The translations under genes were made by a program, and so were the position numbers. The notes beneath the pieces are model-generated. The model saw only the letters and a list, made by a program, of their open reading frames with translations. It ran no database searches and was not told where the DNA came from. From Castor canadensis (lineage: Eukaryota; Chordata; Mammalia; Rodentia; Castoridae): DNA of 64,000 nt. Positions 10,401 through 21,070 of this stretch are shown here, one piece after another. Location: assembly GCF_047511655.1 (NCBI RefSeq), contig NC_133395.1:77494158-77558157 (forward strand), written 5' to 3'. Each line of letters opens with the position of its first letter. The first letter of the stretch is position 1.

Positions 10401-11948
10401 TTCCTTGGGACTCTGGTCCCTTCCCCTAGCACCCTTTCCCTGGGAACTAAACATATTCCAGTACTATAATTAGGTTTATGGAAAGGTCAGGCTCTCCTCC
10501 TATGAGAGGTTTTATTTTTCCTTAATTTTTAAAAACCACTTAACCCCAAGGTTAGTTAGCTTCACACCCTTTTCCTCTTCCCCCTCCCATCCTGGGGGGG
10601 GGTGTCTTGACAGATTAGGCAGGAGCCAGCCAAACACTGGCCCCCCAGGGTGGTGGAGGAAGAGAAATGTCCCCTGGGTTAGGGAGGTTTGTCATTACCT
10701 ATGACTGATGGGTTACCTTGTAGTTCTCAGCCCAAACTTTTCCTTCCTCCACAGTGAAAACCAGGACGAAAGACAAATACCGAGTAGTGTACACTGACCA
10801 CCAGCGGCTGGAGCTGGAGAAGGAGTTTCACTACAGTCGCTACATCACCATTCGGAGGAAGGCTGAGCTGGCTGCGACGCTGGGGCTCTCTGAGAGGCAG
10901 GTGGGAACCGACTTGTTCACCCTCCTTGGTGATGGCCTGGGGGAGGTCTGAAGGGTTAGGGTTAAGGAGCCTAGCCAGGGGGTCTGCACCTACTTCTGTG
11001 GGCAGAAGAAAGCACAAGAGCATTTGTCTTTAGGTAGAATACATCTTTTAAAGGCCACCTTCTACCTCTTGGTTGTCTTTTCTGGTGTTATTGAATTAAA
11101 AAAAAACTATTTGGAGGGAGCAGAGAGAAAGGGGTGAGGAAAAGCTGAGAGTGTTATTTTAATCCAGAATTCCGTGTGGGTCAAGAAAGACCTATTGTAG
11201 ATCTGTTATTTTTGTGCCCAGCCCTGCAAGAAAAAAAAATAATAAAAACTAAAGCAGCAACACTTGACACATGAACACTCTCGATAGTTTAGAAAAAACA
11301 GACCAAATTCACAGCCAGGAAGCTCCACATTAAATCTCATTTGTAGTTCTGTGGTTAGGAATATTGCATTTCAGTTTAACTGAGTGACCAAAGGTTGTCA
11401 TATGAAATATACCCAGTACTGGCCTCTCTCTGCTGTGGAGGGAGGAACTGGCAGCAAGTTTCTGTTTTCCTTGGTTCTGAGACTTTACAGTAAAGTTTCC
11501 TTTGGAAAAGCATGGAGGGGAAGGAGGAGGACTGTCTCATGAGGTTGAGTTGAGTTTAGGGACACTCCAGCATTGGGCTGTTAGAGGCTTATCCAATGAA
11601 AACTTCTAGAAGCTTTGAGTCCTTGCATTGGCGAGGAAGATATTGGTGCAAGGGTTTTCTTTCCCTTCGTGTCTTCACCACCTTCTGTTCTGCCATTTCT
11701 AGGTTAAAATTTGGTTTCAGAACCGCAGAGCAAAGGAAAGGAAAATCAACAAGAAGAAATTGCAGCAACAGCAGCAGCAGCAGCCCCCACCACCTCCACC
11801 ACAGCCTCCCCAGCCGCAGCCAGGTCCTCTGAGAAGTGTCCCGGAGCCCCTCAGTCCCGTATCCTCCCTGCAAGGCTCGGTGTCTGGTTCTGTCCCTGGA
11901 GTTCTGGGGCCAGCTGGGGGTGTGTTAAACCCCACTGTCACCCAGTGA
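6909..11948 (+). CDS. CDX2: CDX2, caudal-type homeobox transcription factor 2
   Basis: The coding sequence joins 6909-7449, 10755-10900 and 11703-11948 (933 bases, 310 residues plus stop; the human protein has 313). All introns obey GT-AG, and phases match across the joins. The protein begins [10 protein letters not shown] and has alanine and histidine runs. A caudal-type hexapeptide with W168-M169 lies upstream of the homeodomain at about residues 186-245 (W233, N236 in the recognition helix). The tail ends NPTVTQ. CDX2 is a nuclear DNA-binding activator that specifies trophectoderm, posterior axis and intestinal epithelium. CDX1 and CDX4 differ in the N-terminal runs and the C-terminal tail, and the PDX1 neighbour confirms the ParaHox locus. 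No frame break is seen. Confidence 0.97.
8360..8425. promoter_or_regulatory. Candidate CDX2 intronic element with caudal-like sites
   Basis: Within CpG-rich intron sequence lies an AT-rich island. It contains GGTTTATAGG, CAATTACAG and CGTATAAATC in quick succession. TTTATA/TTTAC-like cores are the preferred target of caudal homeodomains, and CAATTA is a general homeodomain core. An autoregulatory role is inferred from the motifs only. Confidence 0.4.
9480..9790. promoter_or_regulatory. Candidate CDX2 intron 1 enhancer
   Basis: The block contains ATTCAAATGCG, TGTTTATGTTAATGC, GTAATTCAAACAG and CTTTGATAAG (9626-9635), which combines a TCF/LEF-like CTTTGAT with a GATA-like GATAAG. A further CTGAACAAAG follows near 9752. 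Wnt/TCF and GATA inputs to CDX2 are established in gut. Their assignment to this segment is inference. Confidence 0.45.
10755..10900 (+). CDS. CDX2: CDX2 coding exon 2 (first part of homeodomain)
   Basis: A 146-base exon that completes Val181 and encodes residues to Gln229. It contains the N-terminal arm ([14 protein letters not shown]) and helices 1 and 2 of the homeodomain, ending in LGLSERQ. The splice acceptor is CCACAG and the donor is CAG/GTGGGA. The homeodomain intron at this position, just before VKIWFQN, is the standard break for CDX genes. Confidence 0.97.
10901..11702 (+). other. CDX2: CDX2 intron 2
   Basis: An 802-base intron, GT donor (GTGGGA) and AG acceptor (TTTCTAG). It holds A-rich stretches near 11,097-11,106 and 11,228-11,250. 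No repeat element or extra exon was recognised. Confidence 0.92.
11703..11948 (+). CDS. CDX2: CDX2 coding exon 3 (recognition helix and tail)
   Basis: Begins [14 protein letters not shown], the recognition helix with the invariant W, F, N and R, and continues through the basic INKKK stretch. A run of seven glutamines is followed by a proline-rich segment, and the acidic-poor tail ends in NPTVTQ before TGA 11946-11948. As I recall the human tail, the Q/P run here is three residues shorter, which would account for 310 against 313 residues. Such runs vary in length between species. Confidence 0.96.
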   Translation, partial: VKIWFQNRRAKERKINKKKLQQQQQQQPPPPPPQPPQPQPGPLRSVPEPLSPVSSLQGSVSGSVPGVLGPAGGVLNPTVTQ

Positions 11949-12858
11949 CCCCCAGTGGTCTGCAGGGCACAGAGCAATTTCAGCTGAGCCATGAGGAGCG
12001 TGGACTCTCTAGAATCTTCAGAAGAGACCCCCCCCTCCTACCCACAAATGTACACCTACAAGCCTAGTTCTCAGAGGAAAAATGGGAGAGGAGGGCCAGG
12101 AATTATGACAAGTGGCACTGATGGCCTCAGGAAGATCTCTTCCAGATTTTTTACTTTTTCCAGTCTGACTCTTTCTACCAGTGAGGAGACAGGAAGTGAC
12201 CACTTGGGTTTCATTTGGTACTTGCAGAAGTGCTACCTGGACTGACTACAGTGAGCAGGCTTTCAGCCCCCACCTGACCCAGCTCTTTGCCTCCAAAATC
12301 TGCAGATTGCATCTCTGGTTGGAGCTGAAGAGAGAGAGAGGGACTTGGGCAAGGCAATACTGGGATCAAGATGGCTGCTTCCTGCTCACTGCCTTCTGAG
12401 GACCAGCTGGTCCTCCTGCCTCAGGAGCAGGCACGATTTAAACTGCAGAAACCAGAGGCAGCTAAGATAGAAAGCTGACTGACCAAAGACTGCAGAACCC
12501 TCAGGTGGTCTGTGTCTTTCTTCTCAATTCCCAGACCAGGAAAGGCTTGGCTGGTGTGTGTGTGTGCGCTGGGAGGGGGGTGGTTTGTGGACTCCAGGCC
12601 TGACATGAAGCCCCCTGCCACCCCCAGGGCTTGTTTAGAAAGCCTGTCACCAGAGTGTCTCTGGGCTGAATGTATGTCAGTGCTATAAATGCCAGAGCCA
12701 ACCTGGACTTCCTGTCATTTTCACAATCTTGGGGCTGATGAAGAAGGGGGAGTTTTTGTTTTTGTTGCTGCTGTTTGGGTCATTGATCTGTGTAACATCC
12801 AAGCCCATCTTTTAAAAGCCTTCTGGATCTATGGGGAGAGAAGTGATATGGTGAAGGG

Positions 12859-12907
<49 letters not shown>

Positions 12908-13640
12908 GGGGTGGGGAGGGTATCTGAACACAGTTGACCTTTTTTCTAAAAAGAAAAAAAAAGAACTTTCCAGATTTTAAGTTCTGTAATTTATCTTCTT
13001 CAGCTTTTGACGGACATTCTTTTTTTCCTTTTTCTTCTAAGAAATGAAACATCTTCTCTGCTTGTAAGCTAGGAGTAGGGGGAAAAAAAATCAGGGAGAG
13101 GGTGGAGGAGGTTATCTGGGCAGCCCCATTTCACCCCAGAGCGTCAGCAGCCTGAAGGAGCCGGTTCGGAGCCCTTCCCTGCCCCCAAGCTTGAGTTCAG
13201 CCTTGGACTGTGGAATGTGTGGTTTTCCTGGGGGTGCCCTTGGGCAAAATGCACATCTGAATGGTCAGCTGCTTCCCAGCTGCTGCGGAATTATGGGTGG
13301 GGGTGGGGGGGGTGAGAGGGCCTTGTCACTGCAGCTCATCAAATGCACACGCAGCAATGCAAACACTAGGCAACCGCCTCCATCAGTGACTCCCCTCCTT
13401 CTTAGGTGGGTCCCACAACCTAGCGAGTTTAACACAAGCGTTAAGTAAGATACTGTTTCTGTGTGCTCGGGACAGTTCCATGAATGCCGTCCTGAACCAC
13501 GAATCATTTCCCTGAGCCCTTCTGCTTTTCCCTATCTGGCGGTGTTCTTATCCCACCCTAACCCCTACAGACAAGAATTCAAGAGTCCCTATAAGAAGAT
13601 CCATGCAATGGCAGTTGTTATCTGGCTGGTCTGTTGGGGC
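11949..13640 (+). other. CDX2: CDX2 3' untranslated region and 3' flank
   Basis: No coding feature follows the stop. A 3' UTR of about 1 kb or more is expected, but no AATAAA or ATTAAA occurs until 14,122. The transcript end is therefore unresolved: it may use a variant signal (a TATAAA lies at about 12,684) or run to 14.1 kb. A (GT)n microsatellite sits at 12,863-12,906, followed by an A-rich stretch. Confidence 0.5.
12863..12906. repeat. (GT)n microsatellite
   Basis: Uninterrupted GT dinucleotides of about 44 bases in the CDX2 3' flank. It is likely to be length-polymorphic. Confidence 0.95.
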
Positions 13641-13649
13641 CGGGGTGCC

Positions 13650-14750
13650 ACCCTTGAGTGCCTGGGAATGGAGAGCTTTCCCCGCAGTTTCGGTCTTCCC
13701 CCCAATGCCTTAGCGCCCAATGAGCGCCTCCGCGGAGGGAGGAGGTGCCTGGAGGGCTGCTGGGGAGGCCGAGCCCAGCTGAGAGACCGCTGGAGGCGTC
13801 CATGCCTCCTGCTGCACCTCTCCGATTCCGCCCCAGCCCTTCCGGGTGGCGCATTCCGCTCCAGGATTGGGAAAGGCGCTCTGGTGGCCCGGCCCGCGGG
13901 CGCCGCACCTTGGAGCCGGAGGGAAGGGGAGGGGGCTATCCGCCGAGGGGCAAGCTGCGTGGACGTCCCCGGGGCTGGGGCTCGCGGTTCAGGGTCGGGT
14001 GATCCCCGCTGCCCCCAAGTCCCCAGGCGCGGGAGGGAGCGCGGCCCCGCGCCTGACCGCGCCCACACGCCCGCCTCTAGCCGCCTCCGCGGTTGCTATG
14101 CGTTGCTGTGAAACGCCTGTCAATAAACCCTGTTTGGACAGTGGAGCAAGAGCACAAGGGTTGTTTGCTTAGTGGTTAGAGGTTCAAAAGTCGGCATTGT
14201 CCCGCTGCAAGCGATTACAAGTTCTTCCCCTTCCCGGGGCTCAGCCCCTTGCACGCGGGATCTGGGGGCCAGGGGAGCGGCGCTGTCTCGGCTGCTCTCT
14301 GACATACAAGCACTCGGGCGCTGCTGCGGTGCCCGCCAGGCCTCCCGGGCCAAGGGAAGGCGCAGACACTAGGATCCAGGGAGAGAGCTCCCGGAAAAGT
14401 GCGGCTACTGCGCTTCCGACGCCGAGACGGAATTTTGTCACCTTCCCAGTGATCCCGAGGGAACACGGGTCGAGGCGCGAGTGGGCAGCACAGCCAGAGT
14501 TCAGGGAGGCTTGCGCGGGGCGCCTAAGGTTATTTTAGAGCAGTTGGCGTAGCTATCCCGAAAGCCCCCTACTTACCTGGAAGTCCCCTAAATCCCACGA
14601 CCCTCAAGGCGCCCAGTCATGGGCTCGGACCGCCAGGGGGCGCGCGTGCTCTGGGAAGAGCTGGGGCTTGGGCCTGCGCTCGGTGCGCTTTGCATGGGGC
14701 CACCCGGAAAGAACCCAGGTCTTATCCGGGCAGAAGGTACAATCTGCAGC
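13650..14750. other. CpG-rich block 3' of CDX2
   Basis: Dense CpG and GC-rich sequence begins about 1.7 kb after the CDX2 stop, with many CGCG and GGCGC motifs. It fits a CpG island or CpG-rich regulatory element. It includes the plus-strand AATAAA at 14,122-14,127. Several long overlapping reading frames on both strands are attributable to GC content and resemble no family. An unannotated promoter is possible. Confidence 0.55.
14122..14127 (+). terminator. Candidate polyadenylation signal AATAAA
   Basis: This is the first canonical hexamer downstream of CDX2 on the plus strand, 2.17 kb after the stop, followed within 30 bases by a TGTTTGG stretch. It could end a long CDX2 transcript or be chance. 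Confidence 0.3.
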
Positions 14751-14840
14751 ACTTTTCCCCACCCAGCCTACTCTCACACTGTGGCACGGAGATCTCCCCA
14801 CCACGACCATATGCCTGTTGAAACTAGGCGCAGGGACTAG

Positions 14841-14921
14841 GCTGGGTAGCTCAGTGGAAGAGAGCGCGCTTTGTATGTGCACAGGGCCTGGGTTCCATCT
14901 CCAGCACCAACAAACAAAAAA
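14841..14921 (+). mobile_element. ID-type SINE (tRNA-Ala-like)
   Basis: Starts GCTGGGTAGCTCAGTGG (A box), has GGTTCCATCTCCAGCACC (B box) and ends in an A-rich CAAACAAAAAAC tail. It is the first lineage SINE after a clean stretch of nearly 15 kb. Confidence 0.85.
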
Positions 14922-16720
14922 CTAAGTCAGACGTGGAAAATTCTTGGATCTGTTAACTGCTTAAGAAACAGTTAACAGTTCTACCATTCTAAAAATTACA
15001 GTGTTCCGTGGTCACGGTATTAATGCATGGTAAGACTGGAAATTTAAGATAAATATGGTAAACGAATGCTGTGGAACCCATATCAAAAGTTATATATGAA
15101 AACAGCCTGAGGGTTTTTTTTGCCTTGAGCAATTTGTGGGCTTTATCATAACGTTAACAAGGGCTGCTAATGATCTTTCTAATTACCTCTAGTAACACGC
15201 CTACATCAGTCAAGAAAATTAATTTTAAATAGCAACTAAAACATAACAGCAATATTCTTGCTGTCGTTATTCGCAACCACTCAGGAGAAAAGTGAAGGCA
15301 ACAAACAGAAAATGAAAGAAATCTCATTACAGAGTGGCAAGAAAAGCTGTTTTTCTTAGGACCATTATTTTTGCACCTTGTTTTAGAGAGAAGCTGTTAT
15401 TTTCTCCCTGCTGACCTTGGGAAGATTGCAGCTCTAAGCTACCACTTCCCTATCTGTAATATGGGAGTCAGATGAGGTAATGTCAATGAATGCATCTTTA
15501 CAGCACACACTTATATGATTAGACCCTAATACTGATTGAGCTGCTTCTTTTTATCACTCGCCATCTTCTGCAAAGTGCTCCAGGGTCCTTACAAAGAACC
15601 TTTGAACAGGACAGTTTCTCAAATCCTGGTAGAATAACCCCTTCCCAGAACTTCTAATGCATTGCTTTCTTTGTCAAAATAGCCTCAAGTCTGTGGTCTA
15701 TGATTTTCACCTGCAGGTGTCTACATACAATCTTGAGTGATCAAGCACTAACTAACATTCCAGATGTGAAGACAAGTTACCGATCTGATAGCTTCCTTGT
15801 CCTTTCATCTACCAGGAGAAATGTCTCAAACACACTCAGTTTCTAGGAGAATCGAGATTAGTTAAGGGTGTTTCTGGGAACCTCCTTATAATTGATCAAT
15901 ATACTCTTTTTATGCCCCAAAGGAGCAGAAACAAATGTTTTAACTAAATGGCATTATTTTTCTTTATTTTGAAACACTTTGTATCTGCACATCAACTCCG
16001 TGCTCTTCCAGGACCTATTGTGAGAGCCTGTCTTGGTTTTCTTTCTCTAAGTCTGATTCATTCCTAGAAGTCATTTTAATGCAAACATTTTACTATTCTC
16101 ACAGAACATCCCCAGCTCATATAAACTTCCAACCCCACAACACATTAATCTTTCCTTTCCCTTCCTGTTCTTTTCTTCAGCAGAGCACACTATGATTATA
16201 GGAAACCAAGCAGCTTTAAGTGATAGCTGAGGGGACTCACTGGGTGACATTGGACCAAATGAATCACTAAATGTCTTCTCTCCTTAGCTACAAATTGAAA
16301 TCTAGACATATATCTGAATACAGATATACTTCTCAATACATATATATTTCTTATATCATGACTTTCTAAAAGGTTATGAAATTAGATCTAGAAAAAAAAA
16401 ACTCTCAAATTCTAAACAAAGTAGAATCTGTCAGTCCAGCATTACCTTGACATTCTTCTTGGAGGAATTAGTCTAGAGATGGTGGGGGCAATCGCATAGG
16501 TGACCTTTTGGCTCCTATGTCTCTAGTGCCCAAACATTACAGTTTGTTTTAACAACAGTGTTTCCAAACTGAAATTTGTCATTAACCACAGAAGGTGTGA
16601 TAATATCAACTAAGTAACCAAACCTCAAAGTTAAATAACAGTTTGGTCTTCTTTCCACAAGATCTTGGCCATTTTGTGCTAGAGATTTATCCATAAGCCA
16701 AAGCACAACCAGTTTTTGTT
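14922..16720. other. Intergenic DNA, little recognised
   Basis: AT-rich, without coding sequence. Apart from the MIR relic at 15,412 nothing was identified. The stretch 15,100-15,260 contains several homeodomain-type TAATTA/TTAACA cores and might be a conserved element. Confidence 0.5.
15412..15515 (+). mobile_element. MIR SINE relic
   Basis: 'TGACCTTGGGAAGATTGCAG', 'CTACCACTTCCCTATCTGTA' and 'ATATGGGAGTCAGATGAGGT' follow the MIR core order. Confidence 0.55.
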
Positions 16721-16723
16721 GTT

Positions 16724-16732
16724 GTGTGTGTT

Positions 16733-16767
<35 letters not shown>

Positions 16768-16776
16768 GATAAAGAG

Positions 16777-16812
<36 letters not shown>
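16724..16812. repeat. (GT)n(GA)n compound microsatellite
   Basis: GT units give way to a long GA run with a few interruptions (ACAGATAAAG). It lies at the tail of the minus-strand SINE that follows and probably grew from that tail. Confidence 0.9.
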
Positions 16813-16816
<4 letters not shown>

Positions 16817-16880
16817 GGGTGCCCAGCACCTCCTGAATGCTAGGCAAGTGCTCTAACACTGAGCTACACCCCAGAACACA
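16813..16880 (-). mobile_element. ID-type SINE, minus strand
   Basis: 'GTGCCCAGCACCTCCTGAAT' and 'GGCAAGTGCTCTAACACTGA' read as an ID element in reverse complement, ending at GCTACACCCCAG. Confidence 0.75.
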
Positions 16881-17530
16881 ACATTTTGATCCATGAAGAC
16901 TTCTCAAGATGAAAAGATTACACACTGTCCGGTCACAAGCACACATTTACTTAAAAATAATACTCAGCTTATGTATCAGATTTGTGTATACTGTAAGATC
17001 CTCAGGCAGGTCATACATTCTAATATTTGAGTGTTAACTTCTAGGAAAGGAATTCTTTTCTAATTGTTCATGTGCTATCACAGAACTTTCAGGACTGACA
17101 GTGGCTATCATAACACTTTGTCCCTGCAGTATGACAATATAATCGATTTTATAAAAGTGGTGGTTGAGAAATTCCTCTCTCAGGGCAGGAAAGCATACAA
17201 TGAAAACCAATGTGGGAGTTAGTCATTGTACACAGATGCAATGGCTACTGTGTGGTCCTTAAGTAGGTTTGACTTGATTTGTAGATTCAGCAACAATGTA
17301 GAGTATCTAGATCACAGATTAGAAATTGTTAAAAGTGACCTGGGCAGATTCAGTGTACTGTTCTTTCACTTCATTTTCTAGGCAGAATTATGGTAGGGTG
17401 TTTGTGCATTGCCAGAAACAAATAGAAGAAAGACGTTATTAAGCTACAGCCAGATACAACTGTTCAATGAATAATACAGAAGCACACAGGAAAAATAAAA
17501 AAAAATTATCTGGAATGTACACATAAAAGA
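16881..17530. other. Intergenic DNA, nothing recognised
   Basis: AT-rich sequence with no open frame or repeat family that I could identify. Confidence 0.5.
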
Positions 17531-17537
17531 TAAAATT

Positions 17538-17733
17538 TCCCCTGCTCCAGTGGCTTACACCTGTAATCCTAGCTACTTGGGAGGCTGAGATTGGGAGGAT
17601 TTCCGTTCAAGGCAAGAGACTCCATCTTTGAAATAACCAGAATAAAATGAACGAGGTTTGGCTCAAGTGGAAGAACTCCTTCCTGCTTTGCAAGTGCGAA
17701 GCCCTGTGTTCAAGCTCCAGTACTGCCAAAAGA
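17538..17733 (+). mobile_element. Dimeric B1-ID SINE
   Basis: A 7SL-like left part (CAGTGGCTTACACCTGTAAT, then CTACTTGGGAGGCTGAGA) is joined to a right ID-like part (TTGGCTCAAGTGGAAGAAC ... TTCAAGCTCCAGTACTGCC). This composite is the hallmark repeat of the window. Confidence 0.88.
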
Positions 17734-17980
17734 ACCCATGAAACATTCTGTCTCAAATCACTTTATTTAAAACAATGAATATTTCAGAAATCCAAATTCC
17801 TGTACATTATTTTCACTTGTTCCTATTATTATTTTCACCCGACCCATTAATTTCATATAGTCATATTTATACTTTTAGATGTCTGTTAGTGATATGTTGA
17901 TATACACATGGAATTTCAGACATTTACTTAGAGTCTGGAAACTGGAGAATGACAGGTCTTGGGCATAATCATAAGTCTGC

Positions 17981-18007
17981 AAAACAAAACAAAACAAAAC
18001 AAAAAAC
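17981..18007. repeat. (AAAAC)n simple repeat
   Basis: Five-base units AAAAC repeated about five times. Confidence 0.9.
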
Positions 18008-18349
18008 AATCAACATTTATTTCTCCTATCTAGGGTTAGACTTAAGAAGTATATCCAGTGTTATGATTGCTTCTCTTGGGTGAACACTTTGCCAGCACGG
18101 AGAACTAAAAAGCTGTTCATGAAATGATCTACGGTCTGAAGCTGCTGAGGGGGGTCAACTTGCTGATGAATGTGTTATTATAAAATAAACTCCGACTACA
18201 CTTGCAAATCTGAAGCCGACAAGGCAGACCCGAAGCAAGTTGTTTTCTCAGCCAGAGCCTGTCGTTTATTCCTTCCTCCTCATCCTACCTCAGGACATTA
18301 TTCTTTGGATTTGAGTCTGAATGTCTTAGAAAAAAATGGAAGAAACTGT

Positions 18350-19340
18350 TCCTTGCTCGTGCTTAAACAGTTCAGTTGCGCAAAACACGTGCGAGGTAGC
18401 CATGGCGGGGTCTCCAGGCACCTGTGCGGGCCCCCAGCCATGGCCAAAGTCACAGCGCGGCAGCAAGCAGCCTCGCCCCTTCCCCCGCGGGCTGGAGGGA
18501 TGGGTCTCGCTCGCTGATGGGGCTCAGGGTGCCGCCCACCGCCAGCCAGAGCGATCATCCGAGCGCCCGGCTGCCCCCTGCCCGCCGGCGCCCGGGTGCG
18601 TCCCCGCCGCGGCCCGGGGGTGATCCGCGGCGTCCCCCCGGGGATCGGGGCGCGGCGGCCACTCGCGGGGACAGCGAGGTCCAGGGTCGTGAGGCCTCCA
18701 GCCCTGGAAACGCCTCCCGCTGCCGCCTACCGACCCGGAAGTCGCTCCTTGCGATTCCGGGCACATCATTTCTCCTTTGGAACGGTTTGGTTCCAATGGT
18801 CGCCTTTTCTCACTGTGGTGTAACAGCCCACGATTTTTAAACGGCGCGCACCGCTCACCTCTGGCGTGCGGGAAACCTGGTGGGGCAGGTCCCCAAGGTT
18901 CCCAAAGTCCCCGCCCCGCCGCGGCCGCGCCAGCACGAGTACCCGGCAGGCGGCGCTGCTGCCCCAGCGGAGCGCGCGGAGCCTGCGGACTCCGTCCCCG
19001 CAAACGAGGCTGACGTGGAGCTGGGATCTCCAGGGCAGGTGCAGCCGGCTGACCGCAGCCAGGTGCAAGGCGCCCGGCAGCCTCCTTGGCTGCTTCCCGG
19101 CCTCTTGGCAGGGATTAATCCTGGGGGATGTCTCGCACTGGGTGCCAACGAACCTACGCATTTCTGCCTTTCCGGCGGCGTTGTGGCACCTTCGCCCCGC
19201 TCCTTCTCTTCACTGCCAGCAGTAGGCGCGGTCCGCGCAACCCTGACAGAGGCCGTCCGTTTGGCCCGGTTGCATCCCAAAGCTCGGTTCTGTCTCCTCG
19301 GAAAACCTCTCTGGTTGGCCCCCCACCCCCGTTGCCTCCC
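18350..19340. other. Intergenic CpG-rich block
   Basis: A strongly GC- and CpG-rich stretch midway between CDX2 and PDX1, with sharp borders to AT-rich DNA on the left. Long frames on both strands (up to about 200 codons) have no recognisable domain and look compositional. It has the character of a CpG island and so a possible promoter of an unannotated non-coding transcript or a developmental enhancer. Confidence 0.6.
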
Positions 19341-19430
19341 AGCTGGGCGCGGTGGAGCACACCTGTAGTCTCGGAACTCGAGAGGGTGGGACATGAGGAT
19401 CGCTTGGGTCCAGAAGTGCAAGGCCAAGCC
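19340..19430 (+). mobile_element. 7SL/B1-type SINE monomer
   Basis: 'AGCTGGGCGCGGTGGAGCAC', 'ACCTGTAGTCTCGGAACTCG' and 'GGATCGCTTGGGTCCAGAAG' resemble the 7SL-derived left monomer. It has kept its CpGs, as expected in or next to an unmethylated island. Confidence 0.7.
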
Positions 19431-20440
19431 TTGCAAGTCAGAAACCTCCCTCCCCTCCACGCCACGTCCAACCATTTCCGGGGTTGCGGGAAATACGGGT
19501 TCTCCTATCAGCTTAAATAATTAGTGAGTTTGAGGACTGACCCCAGCCTGGGCCCACTTTGGGTTGGGAAGGAAGGCGGAAGGCCAGATCACTCTTAATC
19601 TCGTGTCACAGCTAAATAATTTACTCAAGGTCTTCTATCTCTGCCAGCTCCCTTCTCCTTACCACTGCCCTTGACATCCTGCTTTGTGAAACCCAGGTTA
19701 GAGAAAGGCCATGTCTTACTAAAAGTTAATATTAATGGTGGTGGAAAAGCCTTACATCGCGACTCTCCAACACCGTCTTCCACTCAGCCCCCGCCTCTTG
19801 GAAGCAAGCCCTCGTCCTCTGGCAATTCTTTCAGAAATGGAGACGGGGTTTGTTACTCGGAGTACGTTCCGGAAACAAGGACGCTAGAATAAGGACACCG
19901 TAAACCAAAGCCTCGTCTGGTTTCCAGCAGCCCTGAAAGTGGCAAAGGTCAATAATGCGCACAGTAGCTGTCGCAGAAGCAGCGCCCGGCGGCCACCGCG
20001 GGGCTCGGAAGCAGAGATCAGCGGGGGCAGGTGAGCAGGCTCGTGGGAGACACACCCGCGGGAATGGAACCAGGAGATCAAGTCAAGAAGAGGTGGAGAA
20101 GCACAATTTACCAATGTGCCACATTAAAAAAAAAAAAAAACCCTCAAGAGCCTGAAGGACATTCTTTCTGTTGGGTGTGCAAAGGGTTCCGGCCTGCTCT
20201 TTCCCATAGCAAAGTCGGCTTTGGTTTAGCTGGTGTCAGTGCAAGCCAAAGGCTCGCACAGACATTGCCTTCTGACAAATTTAAACAATGCAGAAAAGTG
20301 GAAATAAAGTTTATGATTTCTCCTCCCTCCTTTCAATTCTATCTGTCTGGGATATCAATGTCACCGTGTGCCTTTACACAAACATATACAATCCTGCTCT
20401 TCCTTTTCTAGCCTTTTCGAAAATAAAAACAAAAAGCCAC
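19431..20440. other. Intergenic DNA with one half of a dispersed duplication
   Basis: No gene found. Bases 19,795-19,886 resemble 22,002-22,100 (see findings). An A-run lies at 20,126-20,140. CpG content falls steadily after about 20,050. Confidence 0.5.
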
Positions 20441-20449
20441 ACTTTACTC

Positions 20450-21070
20450 TGTTACCTGCTTTTATCACTTAATGATACATCATGGATATTTTCCCACAAA
20501 TCCAACTATTTCTTTTGGATGTCTAGTGCATTTAAAAAATATGAATATGCCAGAATTTTATTCATTTATTAATTTCTTTTAAATGTTTACTGTGGGCTAG
20601 TGTTGGGAGAACAGAGTGACTATCACAGAGAAAGTCTCTGTCCTTGATTCTGATGGGAAGAAACTTACCATATGTATTTAGCTGATAATGGACGTTCAAG
20701 CTGTCAGTGTTTTACTATTACAAACTATATAAAGGTAAACATCTTTTTACCTATATCCTTCTGTAGTTTTGTATTTTCAAAAGATAGATGACTTAAACTG
20801 GAAATGCTAAGGAAAAGAATATGTACATTTTTAACTGTAGCAAATGTTGCTGTTGTTTTCCAAAAAGGTTTAGCAAGTTCATTCCCCAGTGCCCATGAGT
20901 GAGCCTGCTTTTCACCGTAGCACCTTTTACACCAGTTTCTCTCTTAAACTTTGCTAATCTGATGGACATAAAATGGTAACCAATTGAATTTTTCATCCCC
21001 AAATTATCCAGCAGGCTGAGATACTGCACATGCCTCTTGGGCATTTATTTGCACTTTCTCTTCTGTTGTT
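20450..21070 (+). mobile_element. Ancient L1 3' region
   Basis: 'CATCATGGATATTTTCCCAC', 'GGAAATGCTAAGGAAAAGAA', 'TATGTACATTTTTAACTG' and 'AATCTGATGGACATAAAATG' occur in the order of an old L1 3' end. The match is from recalled consensus and is diverged. Confidence 0.55.

Larger units (their letters stand above)
7450..10754 (+). other. CDX2: CDX2 intron 1
   Basis: A 3,305-base intron with donor GTAAGC and acceptor ACAG preceded by a pyrimidine tract. The first 2.2 kb are CpG-rich, continuing the promoter island, and no lineage SINE is present. Two segments look regulatory: 8360-8425, with a CDX/homeodomain-like AT core in GC-rich surroundings, and 9480-9790, with TCF-like and GATA-like motifs. 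A short CA/GT tract lies near 8110-8133. Nothing else was recognised between about 9840 and 10,740. Confidence 0.9.

Noticed and set aside
13461-14172. 216- and 159-codon frames 3' of CDX2
   Set aside because: Compositional frames in a CpG-rich block, with no family resemblance.
14841-14921. tRNA-Ala-like A and B boxes here and in dozens of similar places
   Set aside because: They are ID-type SINEs with A-rich tails, diverged internal sequence and many copies. None folds as an intact tRNA gene by eye.
16515-16946. 143-codon minus-strand frame with serine-leucine repeats
   Set aside because: It is the translation of a GA/GT microsatellite and an ID SINE.
18524-19475. Several overlapping frames of 130-206 codons on both strands
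   Set aside because: They lie in a CpG-rich block where stops are rare, show no domains, and contradict each other by overlap.
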